From Bacteroidales bacterium (lineage in GTDB: Bacteria > Bacteroidota > Bacteroidia > Bacteroidales > UBA932): a DNA stretch of 64,000 nt. The stretch is taken from contig JAGCVJ010000018.1 of the NCBI GenBank assembly GCA_017962375.1, positions 1 through 64,000 of the forward strand, given 5' to 3'. Both the position numbers and the translations under genes were made by a program. How positions within the stretch are numbered: position 1 is the stretch's first letter; each line of letters starts with the position of its first letter. This document shows positions 38,352 through 47,188 of the stretch, one piece after another. The notes under the pieces were generated by a model. That model searched no databases. It was not told the DNA's origin and saw only the letters and a list, made by a program, of their open reading frames with translations.

Positions 38352-39431
38352 ATGCGCATTTCCAAGAGGATACCGATACTGGTTGCGGCTTTCTTGCTTC
38401 TCGCTGCAACTCCTTCTTATTCACAGCTTTTCAAGGGTTCTGACGCTGCTCCGCAAGGCGCTGTTGTGTACTCTCTCCCGCAGACATCAATCAGAGTTAC
38501 TCTCAAAGTTTCCCTCAGGAACTTTTCCGCGGGGCCGTATGCTGCATACTCAGACAAGTATCTGGGAGTGAGCGCAGACCGCGCTTCAAAAAAATCTTGT
38601 GTGATTGAGGAAGTGGAACTTACTCCTTTGATTGAAGCCGACCAGAATTTGAGTGTTGCGCTCAATATGGGAAACTCAAAAAATGCAAGCGCCAATTTCC
38701 TTGCCCTTTGTTCACAAGGTTTGATAGTTGCACCGGGATACATCAATTCAGACAATGCTCAGATGCGTTTCCCTTCTCTTGCGGAACCTGCTTTCAACGA
38801 GGCTGTTGCTAACCTTTCCACTCAGACCACTCAGCTTTACAAGACCGTCACTAACGAGAATGGCGAGGTAGAGAAAATTGCAGTGCCGCAGACACAGACC
38901 GTTGCCAAAAGCCTTGAGAAAAAAGCGGAGGAAACAGCTCAGCTGATTTTCCGTCTCCGCGAAAAGAAAATAGATGTTCTCACTGGAGACACAGACGCAA
39001 ACTACAGCGGCGCTGCTCTTGGAAGCGCAGTGGAGAAAATAACTCAGCTGGAGAATGAATACACTTCTCTTTTTACCGGCAAGACAACAGTTGCTGTTCA
39101 GCAGGCAAGCTTTGAGGTAGTGCCAAGGGCAAAGAACCAGAAGCAGAATTATGTTGTTTGCAGAATATCCGATTCACAAGGTCTTCTGCCAGCAGACAAT
39201 ATGTCCGGAAGGCCTGTATATCTGGAACTTGTGGTTACTGAGGGAAAGATAGCACCGGAGGCCGGCGCTGAAGATATTGCCGCCTCTAAGGGCAAGGTTG
39301 CATACAGGATGCCGCTTGTTGTGACGGCACGTCTTCTGGACGGGCAGACTGTTTTGGGGCAGACGAGAATTCCGGTTTACCAGTTCGGAAAGATTTTGTA
39401 TTTCCCGCTGGATCTGGCTTTGGGAAAATAG
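38352..39431 (+). CDS. DUF4831 family exported protein
   Basis: A 359-residue protein with a signal peptide ending near residue 24 (PSYSQ) and no lipobox. It matches the Bacteroidota DUF4831 family in its opening YSLPQTSIRVTLKVSLRNFSAGPYAAY segment, mid-region heptad-like stretch, and DTDANYSG-like phrase. The start at 38352 is preferred over a TTG at 38307. The function is unknown. It lies between a lipid A acyltransferase and pepD, both on the same strand, so an envelope role is reasonable but unproven. Confidence 0.82.
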   Translation: MRISKRIPILVAAFLLLAATPSYSQLFKGSDAAPQGAVVYSLPQTSIRVTLKVSLRNFSAGPYAAYSDKYLGVSADRASKKSCVIEEVELTPLIEADQNLSVALNMGNSKNASANFLALCSQGLIVAPGYINSDNAQMRFPSLAEPAFNEAVANLSTQTTQLYKTVTNENGEVEKIAVPQTQTVAKSLEKKAEETAQLIFRLREKKIDVLTGDTDANYSGAALGSAVEKITQLENEYTSLFTGKTTVAVQQASFEVVPRAKNQKQNYVVCRISDSQGLLPADNMSGRPVYLELVVTEGKIAPEAGAEDIAASKGKVAYRMPLVVTARLLDGQTVLGQTRIPVYQFGKILYFPLDLALGK

Positions 39432-39452
39432 TACGATTTAAACAAGATACTA

Positions 39453-40919
39453 ATGAAAACTATCGATCAATTACAACCAAAGGAAGTTTGGACAATATTC
39501 AATGAACTTGCAAAAGTTCCTCGTCCATCCAAGAAAGAACATAAGGCAGTGGAGTTCGTTTACAACTTCGGAAAGAAGCTGGGTCTTGAGACCATCAAAG
39601 ACGAAGTCGGAAACGTTGTTATCCGCAAGCCTGCAACAAAAGGAATGGAGAAGAAGGCCGGCCTGATTCTCGAGGCTCACTTGGATATGGTTCCTCAGAA
39701 GAATCCGGACGTAAAGCACAACTTCGAGACAGATCCTATCAAGCCTAGAATCGTGGGTGATCTTGTATATGCTACAGGCACAACACTGGGAGCAGACAAC
39801 GGAATGGGTGTTTCCATGGGTCTTGCAGTTCTCCAGTCAAAGACAATGCAGCACGGTCCTATCGAGTGCTTGTTCACCGTTGACGAGGAAACCGGAATGA
39901 CCGGCGCAAGAGCTTTGAAGCCAGGCATTCTCAAGGGCGAAATCCTTTTGAACCTGGACTCTGAGACCGAGGGTATCCTTTATGTAGGATGCGCAGGCGG
40001 ACTGGACGGCGAGGCTACTTTCAACTACACAACAGAAAAAGTTCCTGCAGGATATGTATTCAAGAAAGTTTCAGTTAGCGGTTTGATTGGCGGTCACTCC
40101 GGAATGGATATCGTTCTCTACAGGGCTAACGCAAACAAGATTCTGGCAAGAATTCTCCTTCCTGCAATGAGAGATCTGAACGCTCGTCTGGTTTCTATCA
40201 GCGGCGGCAGCATCCGCAACTCAATTCCAAGAGACGCTCATGCAATTGTAGCTGTTCCAAAGAAGAACGAAAGGAAGTTCTCTCTCCACGTTTCAAAGAT
40301 TCGCAAAGAAGTTACTTTTGAATACCAGTACACAGACAAGGACCTGAAGGTAACTACGGCCCCTGTAAAGGAAAAGGCTCCTGCAATCGAGAAGAAGACA
40401 GCTTTGAACATTGTGAAAGCTATCGCGTCCATTCCTAACGGAGTTTGGAGAATGAGTGACACTGTTGCCGGATTCGTTGAGACATCCAACAATATGGCCA
40501 TTATCCAGCAGGATGCAAAGACTATCAAGATCCACTCTCTTATGAGAAGCTCTATTGTTTCTGAGAAGTACGAGCTTGCAGAGAGTATGAGAGCCATCGT
40601 TGAACTGGCCGGAGGAAAGTGCGCATTCAGCGGAGGATATTCCGGATGGCAGCTTGACGCTAATTCTGCTATATTGAAGGTTGCCAAGGAAGTGTACAAG
40701 AAACTTTACAAGAAGGAGCCTGAGGTAACAGGTATCCATGCAGGTCTTGAGTGCGGTATCCTCGGAGCAACATATCCTGAGTGGGATATGATTTCATTCG
40801 GCCCTACAATCTTCTCTCCTCACTCACCGGACGAGAGAGTTAACATCGAGAGCGTGGACAAGTGCTGGAAGTATCTGGTTGAGCTTCTCAAGAACGCTCC
40901 AGACTCAAAACGCAAATAA
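39453..40919 (+). CDS. pepD: Aminoacyl-histidine dipeptidase (PepD)
   Basis: A 488-residue M20/M28-type di-zinc peptidase that splits dipeptides, including X-His. Metal and catalytic residues sit in EAHLDMVPQ, GADNGMG, DEETGMTG and the LLNLDSETEG block, all typical of the PepD family. A lid domain between about 210 and 380 matches the insertion in the family. There is no signal peptide, so it works in the cytoplasm on imported peptides, consistent with the POT transporter nearby. It starts 21 bases after the DUF4831 gene. Confidence 0.95.
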   Translation: MKTIDQLQPKEVWTIFNELAKVPRPSKKEHKAVEFVYNFGKKLGLETIKDEVGNVVIRKPATKGMEKKAGLILEAHLDMVPQKNPDVKHNFETDPIKPRIVGDLVYATGTTLGADNGMGVSMGLAVLQSKTMQHGPIECLFTVDEETGMTGARALKPGILKGEILLNLDSETEGILYVGCAGGLDGEATFNYTTEKVPAGYVFKKVSVSGLIGGHSGMDIVLYRANANKILARILLPAMRDLNARLVSISGGSIRNSIPRDAHAIVAVPKKNERKFSLHVSKIRKEVTFEYQYTDKDLKVTTAPVKEKAPAIEKKTALNIVKAIASIPNGVWRMSDTVAGFVETSNNMAIIQQDAKTIKIHSLMRSSIVSEKYELAESMRAIVELAGGKCAFSGGYSGWQLDANSAILKVAKEVYKKLYKKEPEVTGIHAGLECGILGATYPEWDMISFGPTIFSPHSPDERVNIESVDKCWKYLVELLKNAPDSKRK

Positions 40920-40951
40920 CACAATATTCACCAACTTAAATACTAAACATT

Positions 40952-41515
40952 ATGGTAACTAAAAAAGCTCCTGTAAAGAAGGCTGAGCCTAAGAAGGCTG
41001 CCCCTAAACCAGCTGCAAAGCCAGCTGCAAAGAAGCCCGTAGCAAAGAAAGCTGCTAAGAAAGAAGTAACTGAGGCTAAAGCTAAGAAAATCGAGGCTGT
41101 AACCAAGGCTGTCGCTGAGAAGAAAGCTGCAGTAAAGAAGGCTGCCGCTAAAAAGAACGCAGTTGCAAAAAAGGTTGCTGCAAAGAAGCCAGCTGTAAAG
41201 AAGGCCGTAGCAAAGAAGCCTGAGGTTAAGAAGCCGGAAGTAAAGAAGCCAGAGGTAAAGAAGGCTCCTGCAAAGAAGACCGTTGCAAAGAAGGCTCCTG
41301 CAAAGAAGGCTGAAAACGTAAAGAAGGCCGCTGTTGCTAAGAAGGGTGCTGTAAAGCAGGCTATCGCCGGAAAGAAGGCTAACGTTAAGAAGGCAGTTAC
41401 AGCAAAGAAGGCTGAAGTTGCAAAGGTTGCAAAGAAGGTTGTTGCAAAGAAACCTGCCGTTAAGAAGCCAGTAGCAAAGAAGGCTCCGGTTAAAAAAGCT
41501 CCTGTAAAGAAGTAA
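40952..41515 (+). CDS. Histone H1-like Lys/Ala-rich protein
   Basis: The 187 residues are almost only Lys, Ala, Val and Pro in repeated KKA/KKP/KKE blocks, like the C-terminal half of histone H1 and the bacterial Hc1/AlgP-type proteins. It is strongly basic and should be disordered until bound to DNA or RNA. There is no globular domain, signal or membrane segment. The same repeated codons (aagaag, gctgct) are used, so slippage or recombination between repeats is likely to vary its length among strains. It sits between pepD and a ribosomal protein operon and ends at a strong shared terminator. Confidence 0.85.
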   Translation: MVTKKAPVKKAEPKKAAPKPAAKPAAKKPVAKKAAKKEVTEAKAKKIEAVTKAVAEKKAAVKKAAAKKNAVAKKVAAKKPAVKKAVAKKPEVKKPEVKKPEVKKAPAKKTVAKKAPAKKAENVKKAAVAKKGAVKQAIAGKKANVKKAVTAKKAEVAKVAKKVVAKKPAVKKPVAKKAPVKKAPVKK

Positions 41516-41534
41516 ATCGCTTCTACAGTATTGT

Positions 41535-41572
41535 AAAAGAAAGGGCGGACAAATTTGTCCGCCCTTTCTTTT
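41535..41572. terminator. Bidirectional terminator between H1-like gene and rplI
   Basis: A perfect palindrome with 19-base arms and no loop bases left over, centred between 41553 and 41554. The core is GGGCGGAC paired with GTCCGCCC. Flanking A and T runs give a U tail on either strand, so it can end both the H1-like gene and the rpsF-rpsR-rplI operon. Confidence 0.93.
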
Positions 41573-41587
41573 GTCTGGTGAGATTGC

Positions 41588-42073
41588 TTATTCAGCGTTC
41601 TCTTTCTTCTCTGTTACCTTTCCTTCCTCGTCAACTACGATAACCTTTACGGTAGCCTCAACGCCTCTGTAGATGTCGATGAGTGCATCGTAAGTTCCGA
41701 TTTCAGAAATCTTGTCGGCATCCTTGAGCTCGATCTTGCGGCGGTCGATCTCATATCCGAGAGCTGCGAGAGCCTCTGATACCTGGATGTTGTTGACAGA
41801 ACCATAGATCTTGCCGCTCTGGCTGACCTTGGTAGGTATTGTCACTGAAACAGTGCTGAGCTTCTCGGCGATAGCCTTGGCGTCAGCAATGAGCTTCTCT
41901 TCCTTGTGGGCTCTCTGCTTGATGGTTTCTGCAAGCTGCTTCTTAGCAGACTCGGTAGCCATAATGGCAAGGCCTTTCGGGAAAAGGAAATTGTTTGCGT
42001 AACCGTCTTTTACGGTAACGATATCGTTCTTGTGTCCAAGGTGGCGGACATCTTCCTTAAGAATAACTTCCAT
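41588..42073 (-). CDS. rplI: 50S ribosomal protein L9
   Basis: The 161-residue protein has the two-domain L9 layout: an N-terminal rRNA-binding domain (MEVILKEDVRHLGHKNDIVTVKDGYANNFLFPKGLA), a long connecting helix, and a C-terminal domain (ISEIGTYDALIDIYRGVEATVKVIVV). It binds 23S rRNA near the L1 stalk. It is the last gene of the rpsF-rpsR-rplI operon, 12 bases after rpsR. The last 12 residues form a short Glu/Lys tail. Confidence 0.97.
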   Translation of the reverse strand: MEVILKEDVRHLGHKNDIVTVKDGYANNFLFPKGLAIMATESAKKQLAETIKQRAHKEEKLIADAKAIAEKLSTVSVTIPTKVSQSGKIYGSVNNIQVSEALAALGYEIDRRKIELKDADKISEIGTYDALIDIYRGVEATVKVIVVDEEGKVTEKKENAE

Positions 42074-42085
42074 AATCTCTCCTCC

Positions 42086-42364
42086 TTATTTCAAAAGGTC
42101 AGTAACATAAGGGAGCAAAGCGATATGGCGGGCACGCTTGATAGCCTGAGCCACTTTCTTCTGGAATTTGAGGGAAGTTCCGGTAAGGCGGCGAGGCAGG
42201 ATCTTTCCCTGCTCGTTGAGGAACTTCTTCAGAAACTCTGCGTCCTTGTAATCTACATACTTGATGCCTGCCTTCTTGAAACGGCAGTACTTCTTCTTCT
42301 TTACCTCTACGGTAACAGGGTTCAGATAACGGATATCTGCATTTTCTTCATTTCTCTGTGCCAT
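42086..42364 (-). CDS. rpsR: 30S ribosomal protein S18
   Basis: The 92-residue protein carries the S18 core [21 protein letters not shown] and [32 protein letters not shown]. It forms a pair with S6 on the platform of the small subunit. It lies between rpsF (14 bases upstream) and rplI, the standard order for the group. The start is preceded by a purine-rich AGGAGGA, which is a good Shine-Dalgarno site and unusual in this window. Confidence 0.97.
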   Translation of the reverse strand: MAQRNEENADIRYLNPVTVEVKKKKYCRFKKAGIKYVDYKDAEFLKKFLNEQGKILPRRLTGTSLKFQKKVAQAIKRARHIALLPYVTDLLK

Positions 42365-42378
42365 AACTGATCCTCCTG

Positions 42379-42753
42379 TTATTCGTTGTTCTCTTTCTTT
42401 TCAGCAGAAGCGTTGTTCTTTGCTTCTCTGTTGGCTCTTCTCTTTTCGGCGTAGGCCACTGCGTCCTTGTCCATCGCGAAAGTGAGGAAACGGATGATTC
42501 TCTCGTCTCTGCGATACTGAGTCTCGAGCTTGTCGATAAATGATGGTTCAGCCTGGAATTCAACCAAATGGTAGAATCCGGAGGTCTTCTTCTGGATAGG
42601 GTAGGCAAGTTTCTTCAGCCCCCAATCTTCTTCATTGACAACTGTGCCGCCGTTCTCCTTTATAAGGGAGATGTATTTGGCTGCCGTTTCCTTCATCTGA
42701 GCTTCAGACAAAACGGGAGTTGCAATGAAAACGGTCTCGTAATTCTTTAACAT
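42379..42753 (-). CDS. rpsF: 30S ribosomal protein S6
   Basis: The 124-residue protein has the S6 ferredoxin-like fold ([16 protein letters not shown], then [23 protein letters not shown], then [15 protein letters not shown]) and a charged C-terminal tail typical of Bacteroidota. S6 binds 16S rRNA together with S18. The start is set at 42753, the first Met of the fold; the frame continues upstream across the promoter and must not be coding. The promoter at 42783-42813 gives a leader close to 25 bases. Confidence 0.96.
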   Translation of the reverse strand: MLKNYETVFIATPVLSEAQMKETAAKYISLIKENGGTVVNEEDWGLKKLAYPIQKKTSGFYHLVEFQAEPSFIDKLETQYRRDERIIRFLTFAMDKDAVAYAEKRRANREAKNNASAEKKENNE

Positions 42754-42782
42754 CTCTAAAAATTTTGTTTGTAAATGGGCTG

Positions 42783-42813
42783 CAAAGATAGTAAAAACCT
42801 TCAAACCTCCAAA
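42783..42813 (-). promoter_or_regulatory. rpsF-rpsR-rplI promoter
   Basis: On the minus strand, TTTG (42813-42810) and TATCTTTG (42790-42783) are spaced exactly 19 bases apart, a full match to the Bacteroidota -33/-7 promoter. Confidence 0.8.
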
Positions 42814-42904
42814 TCGGGCAACATCTAATCGGCTTTTTGAATCTTTTTTGTAGTTTTGCAAGCTAGACTGCGTCTAATGTGAAAAACAGTTAATTTAATT
42901 AGAT

Positions 42905-45709
42905 ATGAAGAAGTTTTTCTTTTTGATTTCATGCCTGCTGGTTTCCGCAATGAGTTTTGGCCAGCAGATGCCGGCCATGCCTCTGGACAAAGAGGTCCGC
43001 GTGGGAACACTGGACAATGGCCTTACCTATTTTATTAGACATAACGCCAATCCTGAAAACAGGGCGGAGTTCTATATCGCCACCAACGTGGGCGCCATCA
43101 ACGAGACTCCTGCGCAAAGAGGTCTGGCTCACTTTCTGGAGCACATGTGCTTCAACGGAAACAAGGACTTCCCTGGCAACACAATGATGAGCTACCTTGA
43201 GAAGAACGGACTGATCTTCGGAGCCAACATCAACGCCATGACAGGAGTGGAGCAAACAGTATATACCCTGTGCACAATACCTACAGACAACAAGAACCTG
43301 ATGGATACCGCTCTGGTAATCCTCCAGAACGACGCCGCCTTTGTTACAAATGACTTCGGCGAGATCGAGAAGGAAAGGGGAGTCATCATAGAGGAGTGGA
43401 GAAGCGGCAACACCGTCCAGAGAAGGCAGCAGGAAGCTCTCTTCAAAGTGCTCTTCAAGGGCTCCAAGTATGCAGACTGCAATGTCATCGGCGACGAGCA
43501 GTGCCTGTCCACTTTCGACCCTCAGGAGCTGGTGAACTTCTACAAGACTTGGTACTACCCTGGAAACCAGGCGATAATTGTTGTCGGCGATGTGGATGTT
43601 GACTACATCGAAGGCAGAATCAAGGAGATTTTCAGCGTGATTCCTAAAAAGGAGAATGCCCCTGTAAAGGAAGTGATTGAGATACCTACTAGCGAGGAAC
43701 CTCTTTCACTGGTGTTCACCGATCCTGAAGTCACCACAACCAATCTTATATATGTAAATAAGGAAGACGCGTTCCCAAGGGATCTGCGCAATACAGTGGC
43801 TTATTTCGCCCAGGATAATCTCAAGGACTTGATTGTAAGCATCATCAACGAGAGGCTGTCCGACGAGAGCAAGAAGGCTGACGCTCCTTTCATAGGCGCT
43901 CAATTCGCAAATGTAAGCCTGAACCAGGTTAAAGACGCCAGCCTGTTCAGCATAACTCCTAAGGAGGGCAAGATCCAGGAGGCCATCACTTCTGTAGTGA
44001 AGATTCTGCGCCAGGCAAGCCAGTACGGCTTTACTCAGGACGAGTTTGACAGGGCCAAGGCAAACATCCTCCGTTCATACCAGGCCCAGGAGGACAGGGC
44101 CGCCACCCGCACCAACAGCCAGCTCGCCAATGAATTAGTTCAATACTTCTTGAACAACTACCCTTATACAGAGCCTAAGGTTGAGAATCAGCTGGCCCAG
44201 ATGATATTCAGCCAGATCAAGCCAGAGCAGGTCAACCAGGCTATCGCTCATGGACTGATAAACCTTAACGGCAGCGTTATGATGCTCGTTGGCCCTAAGA
44301 AAGACGAGGCTTCTCTTCCTACCGAGGCTCAGCTGGTGGATTTCGTAAAGGAAGGCTTTGCAGCTGAGATTGAGGCTCCAAAGGGCGAGGAGATTCCTAA
44401 GGAGTTCGTGGATCCTGCAGCAATAAAGGCCGGCAAGATCAAGAAAGAGGCCAAAGGTTATCTCGGCTGCACCGAGTGGACCTTGAGCAACGGCGTTCAG
44501 GTTTACCTGTATCCGACCGATGTCCGCAAAGACAGAGTTTCATTCTCCCTGATGCAGGACGGCGGACAGTCCATACTTCCTGAGGAACTTCTTCCAAGCT
44601 TTGACGACAACGTGCAGTACTTCTATGCAAGCAATGCCGGCGTAGGCCAGTTCCCTTCAAACATGGTTGACAAGATGCTTGCAGGCAAGAGCGTGTCTGT
44701 AAGTCCTTTCATCAACGACTGCCATAGCGGAGTGAACGGCTCTTCTTCTACCAAGGATATCGAGACTACGCTTCAGCTTATGTATCTGTTCTTCACCCAG
44801 CCAAGGTGTGACGACGCCGAATTCGAGACCACTATGACTCAGATGAAGACCATTGCAGCCAATATCGAGAGCAACCCTGAGTACCAGTACCAGATGATGC
44901 TGGCCAAGGCTATGACCAACAACAGCCCGAGAACCACAATGTTCGGCAAGGAGCTTATAGAGAAGGTTTCTGCCGCTGACATCAGAAAGGGCCAGAAGAT
45001 GATCTTCGGCGATGCAGCCGGCGCAAAGCTGTTTGTTGTAGGAGACTTTGACATTGAAACCGTAAGGCCGCTGGTTGAGAAGTACATTGCTTCTCTTCCT
45101 GCAAAGGGCAAGAAGGGCAAGGCCATCGTTGACCACAAGCTCTTCCCTGCAGACGGAATCAACGAGGTTACCAAGACCGTGAAGATGGAGAACCCTAACA
45201 CTTACGCATACGTGGTTTACCAGCGCCCTCAGAAGAAAGATATGGAAACCTCTGTCATTACCAGGGCCATGACATATATAATGAATATGCGCTACATCTC
45301 ATCCCTCAGAGAAGAGGATGGCGGAACCTACAGCCCTAGGGTAAGCGGACAGGTTTCAACCCTTCCTAACGAGAGAAACTATTTCAATGTTTCGTTCGAG
45401 ACTTCAAAGGAAAAGGCTCCGGTACTTCTGGAGAAGGTTTACAAGGGCATAGAGGCTCTGGCAGCCGAGGGGCCTACAGACGAGGAGATGGGCAAGACCA
45501 TCGAGATGATGAAAAAGAACATTCCTGAATCCAAGAAGAACCCGAGCTACTGGTCAAATCTGCTCGAGAACTACTATCTCTACGGGTATGATTTGAACGT
45601 TACAGAGGAAAATATTAACAATTTTGTTACAAAAGAAAACGTCCAGAAAGCCGCAAAGGCTATAATAGAGGCAGGAAACAGGCTTACAGTGGTGGAAAAT
45701 CCGGAGTAG
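42905..45709 (+). CDS. Exported M16 (insulinase-family) zinc protease
   Basis: A 934-residue secreted protease with a signal peptide ending near residue 20 (MSFGQ). Two M16 units follow. The first holds the inverted zinc motif HFLEHMCFNG (H-x-x-E-H) and the distal Glu region; the second unit (about 510-930) is the inactive partner that completes the clamshell. Family members degrade small peptides in the periplasm. A TAGTTTTG box (42851-42858) is upstream. The next gene, an OmpA-family porin, has its own promoter. There is no lipobox, so it is probably soluble. Confidence 0.94.
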   Translation: MKKFFFLISCLLVSAMSFGQQMPAMPLDKEVRVGTLDNGLTYFIRHNANPENRAEFYIATNVGAINETPAQRGLAHFLEHMCFNGNKDFPGNTMMSYLEKNGLIFGANINAMTGVEQTVYTLCTIPTDNKNLMDTALVILQNDAAFVTNDFGEIEKERGVIIEEWRSGNTVQRRQQEALFKVLFKGSKYADCNVIGDEQCLSTFDPQELVNFYKTWYYPGNQAIIVVGDVDVDYIEGRIKEIFSVIPKKENAPVKEVIEIPTSEEPLSLVFTDPEVTTTNLIYVNKEDAFPRDLRNTVAYFAQDNLKDLIVSIINERLSDESKKADAPFIGAQFANVSLNQVKDASLFSITPKEGKIQEAITSVVKILRQASQYGFTQDEFDRAKANILRSYQAQEDRAATRTNSQLANELVQYFLNNYPYTEPKVENQLAQMIFSQIKPEQVNQAIAHGLINLNGSVMMLVGPKKDEASLPTEAQLVDFVKEGFAAEIEAPKGEEIPKEFVDPAAIKAGKIKKEAKGYLGCTEWTLSNGVQVYLYPTDVRKDRVSFSLMQDGGQSILPEELLPSFDDNVQYFYASNAGVGQFPSNMVDKMLAGKSVSVSPFINDCHSGVNGSSSTKDIETTLQLMYLFFTQPRCDDAEFETTMTQMKTIAANIESNPEYQYQMMLAKAMTNNSPRTTMFGKELIEKVSAADIRKGQKMIFGDAAGAKLFVVGDFDIETVRPLVEKYIASLPAKGKKGKAIVDHKLFPADGINEVTKTVKMENPNTYAYVVYQRPQKKDMETSVITRAMTYIMNMRYISSLREEDGGTYSPRVSGQVSTLPNERNYFNVSFETSKEKAPVLLEKVYKGIEALAAEGPTDEEMGKTIEMMKKNIPESKKNPSYWSNLLENYYLYGYDLNVTEENINNFVTKENVQKAAKAIIEAGNRLTVVENPE

Positions 45710-45742
45710 AGCCCTGTTTCATAGACATTTTTGTGAAAAAAA

Positions 45743-45773
45743 TTTGCAGAGGAAGAAATTATTACTACATTTG
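45743..45773 (+). promoter_or_regulatory. Promoter of OmpA-family gene 1
   Basis: TTTG at 45743-45746 and TACATTTG at 45766-45773 are exactly 19 bases apart. The predicted leader is about 75 bases long and A+T-rich. Confidence 0.8.
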
Positions 45774-45855
45774 CAACGATTATTGGAGTATAGGGAACCA
45801 TTTGCAGCTCCTTAAATCATAGAAAATTTTAAACTATTAAACATAAATCATTTAA

Positions 45856-47049
45856 ATGACCATGAAAAAATTCTTTTTGACAGTTGCCATTTGCGCTGTT
45901 GCTGCAGCAAGCGTAAATGCGCAGGTAATCAAGGGTGCTGAGGCTCAGACTCTCAGAGGCCCTTACGAGACTAACCGTCTCTTCGACAACGTATTCATCG
46001 GCGCAGCCGGTGGAGTTAACCTGTATCAGGGTGAGAACGATCATGAGATCGACTTCTTCAAGGAGAGAATCGCTCCTGCAGTTCAGGGTTACATCGGAAA
46101 GTGGGTTACCCCTTCCGTAGGTATCAGACTTGGATACTATGGTATCAAGGCTAATGGTTGGTTCCAGTCAACTACACCTCTTCCAAACAACGGATATGTA
46201 GATGGTCCTGGTTCTGGCAAGCAGAAAATGGGTCTGAACTATGTAAGAGGCGACCTCATGTGGAACATCTCCAACGCTATCGGTGGCTACAGATCTGACA
46301 GATTCTGGGACATCGCCCCTTATCTGGGAGCTGGCGTTATGTGGAACAAGAAAGTTGCTGGCAAGCACGACACTGAGCTTGCAGTAACTGCTGGTATCTA
46401 CAACATGTTCCGTGTTGCCAAGGCTTTGGACATCACTCTGGACGTAAACCAGAGCGTTGTTAACCAGAGATTTGATGGTGACGCACGCGCACGCCGCAGA
46501 GAATTCGTTGCTTCTGCATCTCTCGGTCTTGCATATCAGTTCAAGAACAGAGAGTTCTCAAGAGCTCACGCTCCTGTTGACGTAACTCCTTACAACAACA
46601 AGATTAAGGATCTGAACAAGCTCCTGCAGGATGCTAACGACCTTAACAAGAAGCTCCAGGACGAACTCGAGGCTGAGAAGGCTAAGAAGAAGGGCGGTGA
46701 GACCGTTTATGTTCCAGGTGAGACCAAGCTGGTTCCTTCTCCATTTGCAGTTTACTTCCCTCTTGGAAAGTCAACTCTTACAGATTCTCAGAAGGCTAGC
46801 ATCAAGTACTTTGTTGAGAATGCTATGGCTTCCAACAAGGATCGTACTTTCGAGATCGTTGGTGCTGCTGACAGCGCAACTGGTACTCCTAAGATCAATG
46901 ACAAACTTGGTCAGGCTCGTCTGGATGCAGTTCTCAACGTTATCAAGGCTTGCGGTGGTAACTACAAGATCGCCGAGAAGAACCTTGGTGGAACCGATGA
47001 GTTCAGCAAGACTGACAACAAGCTTAACCGCGTTGTTGTTATCAAGTAA
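45856..47049 (+). CDS. OmpA-family outer membrane protein, copy 1
   Basis: A 397-residue porin-like protein. The signal peptide ends at about residue 24 (SVNAQ). Residues 25-235 form an eight-strand-type barrel. A coiled linker (about 240-280, Leu/Asn/Lys-rich) leads to a C-terminal OmpA peptidoglycan-binding domain with GAADSATG and QARLDAV, holding the Asp and Arg that grip diaminopimelate. It should anchor the outer membrane to the wall. A second ATG lies two codons in. It is a tandem paralogue of the next gene and carries its own promoter and terminator, so each is expressed separately. Confidence 0.93.
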   Translation: MTMKKFFLTVAICAVAAASVNAQVIKGAEAQTLRGPYETNRLFDNVFIGAAGGVNLYQGENDHEIDFFKERIAPAVQGYIGKWVTPSVGIRLGYYGIKANGWFQSTTPLPNNGYVDGPGSGKQKMGLNYVRGDLMWNISNAIGGYRSDRFWDIAPYLGAGVMWNKKVAGKHDTELAVTAGIYNMFRVAKALDITLDVNQSVVNQRFDGDARARRREFVASASLGLAYQFKNREFSRAHAPVDVTPYNNKIKDLNKLLQDANDLNKKLQDELEAEKAKKKGGETVYVPGETKLVPSPFAVYFPLGKSTLTDSQKASIKYFVENAMASNKDRTFEIVGAADSATGTPKINDKLGQARLDAVLNVIKACGGNYKIAEKNLGGTDEFSKTDNKLNRVVVIK

Positions 47050-47071
47050 TTTAACTTGATGTCAAGAAGAG

Positions 47072-47099
47072 AAGCCGTCCGAAAGGGCGGCTTTTTTTT
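47072..47099 (+). terminator. Terminator after OmpA-family gene 1
   Basis: A nine-base-pair stem (47072-47080 with 47085-47093) around a GAAA tetraloop, followed by eight T residues. Confidence 0.95.
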
Positions 47100-47108
47100 G
47101 TTGAAAAA

Positions 47109-47139
47109 GTTGTTAATAACTCAATTATTGCTATATTTG
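47109..47139 (+). promoter_or_regulatory. Promoter of OmpA-family gene 2
   Basis: GTTG at 47109-47112 (three of four matches to the TTTG box) and TATATTTG at 47132-47139, 19 bases apart. The leader is about 43 bases. Confidence 0.7.
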
Positions 47140-47188
47140 CAGTTACTTGAATAACTACGTGGAAATATAAACCTAAGATTTAACCAAT

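Noticed and set aside
40952-41515. Low-complexity Lys/Ala frame as a spurious ORF
   Set aside because: It has a regular start, stop and terminator and matches known H1-like proteins, so it was kept as a gene.
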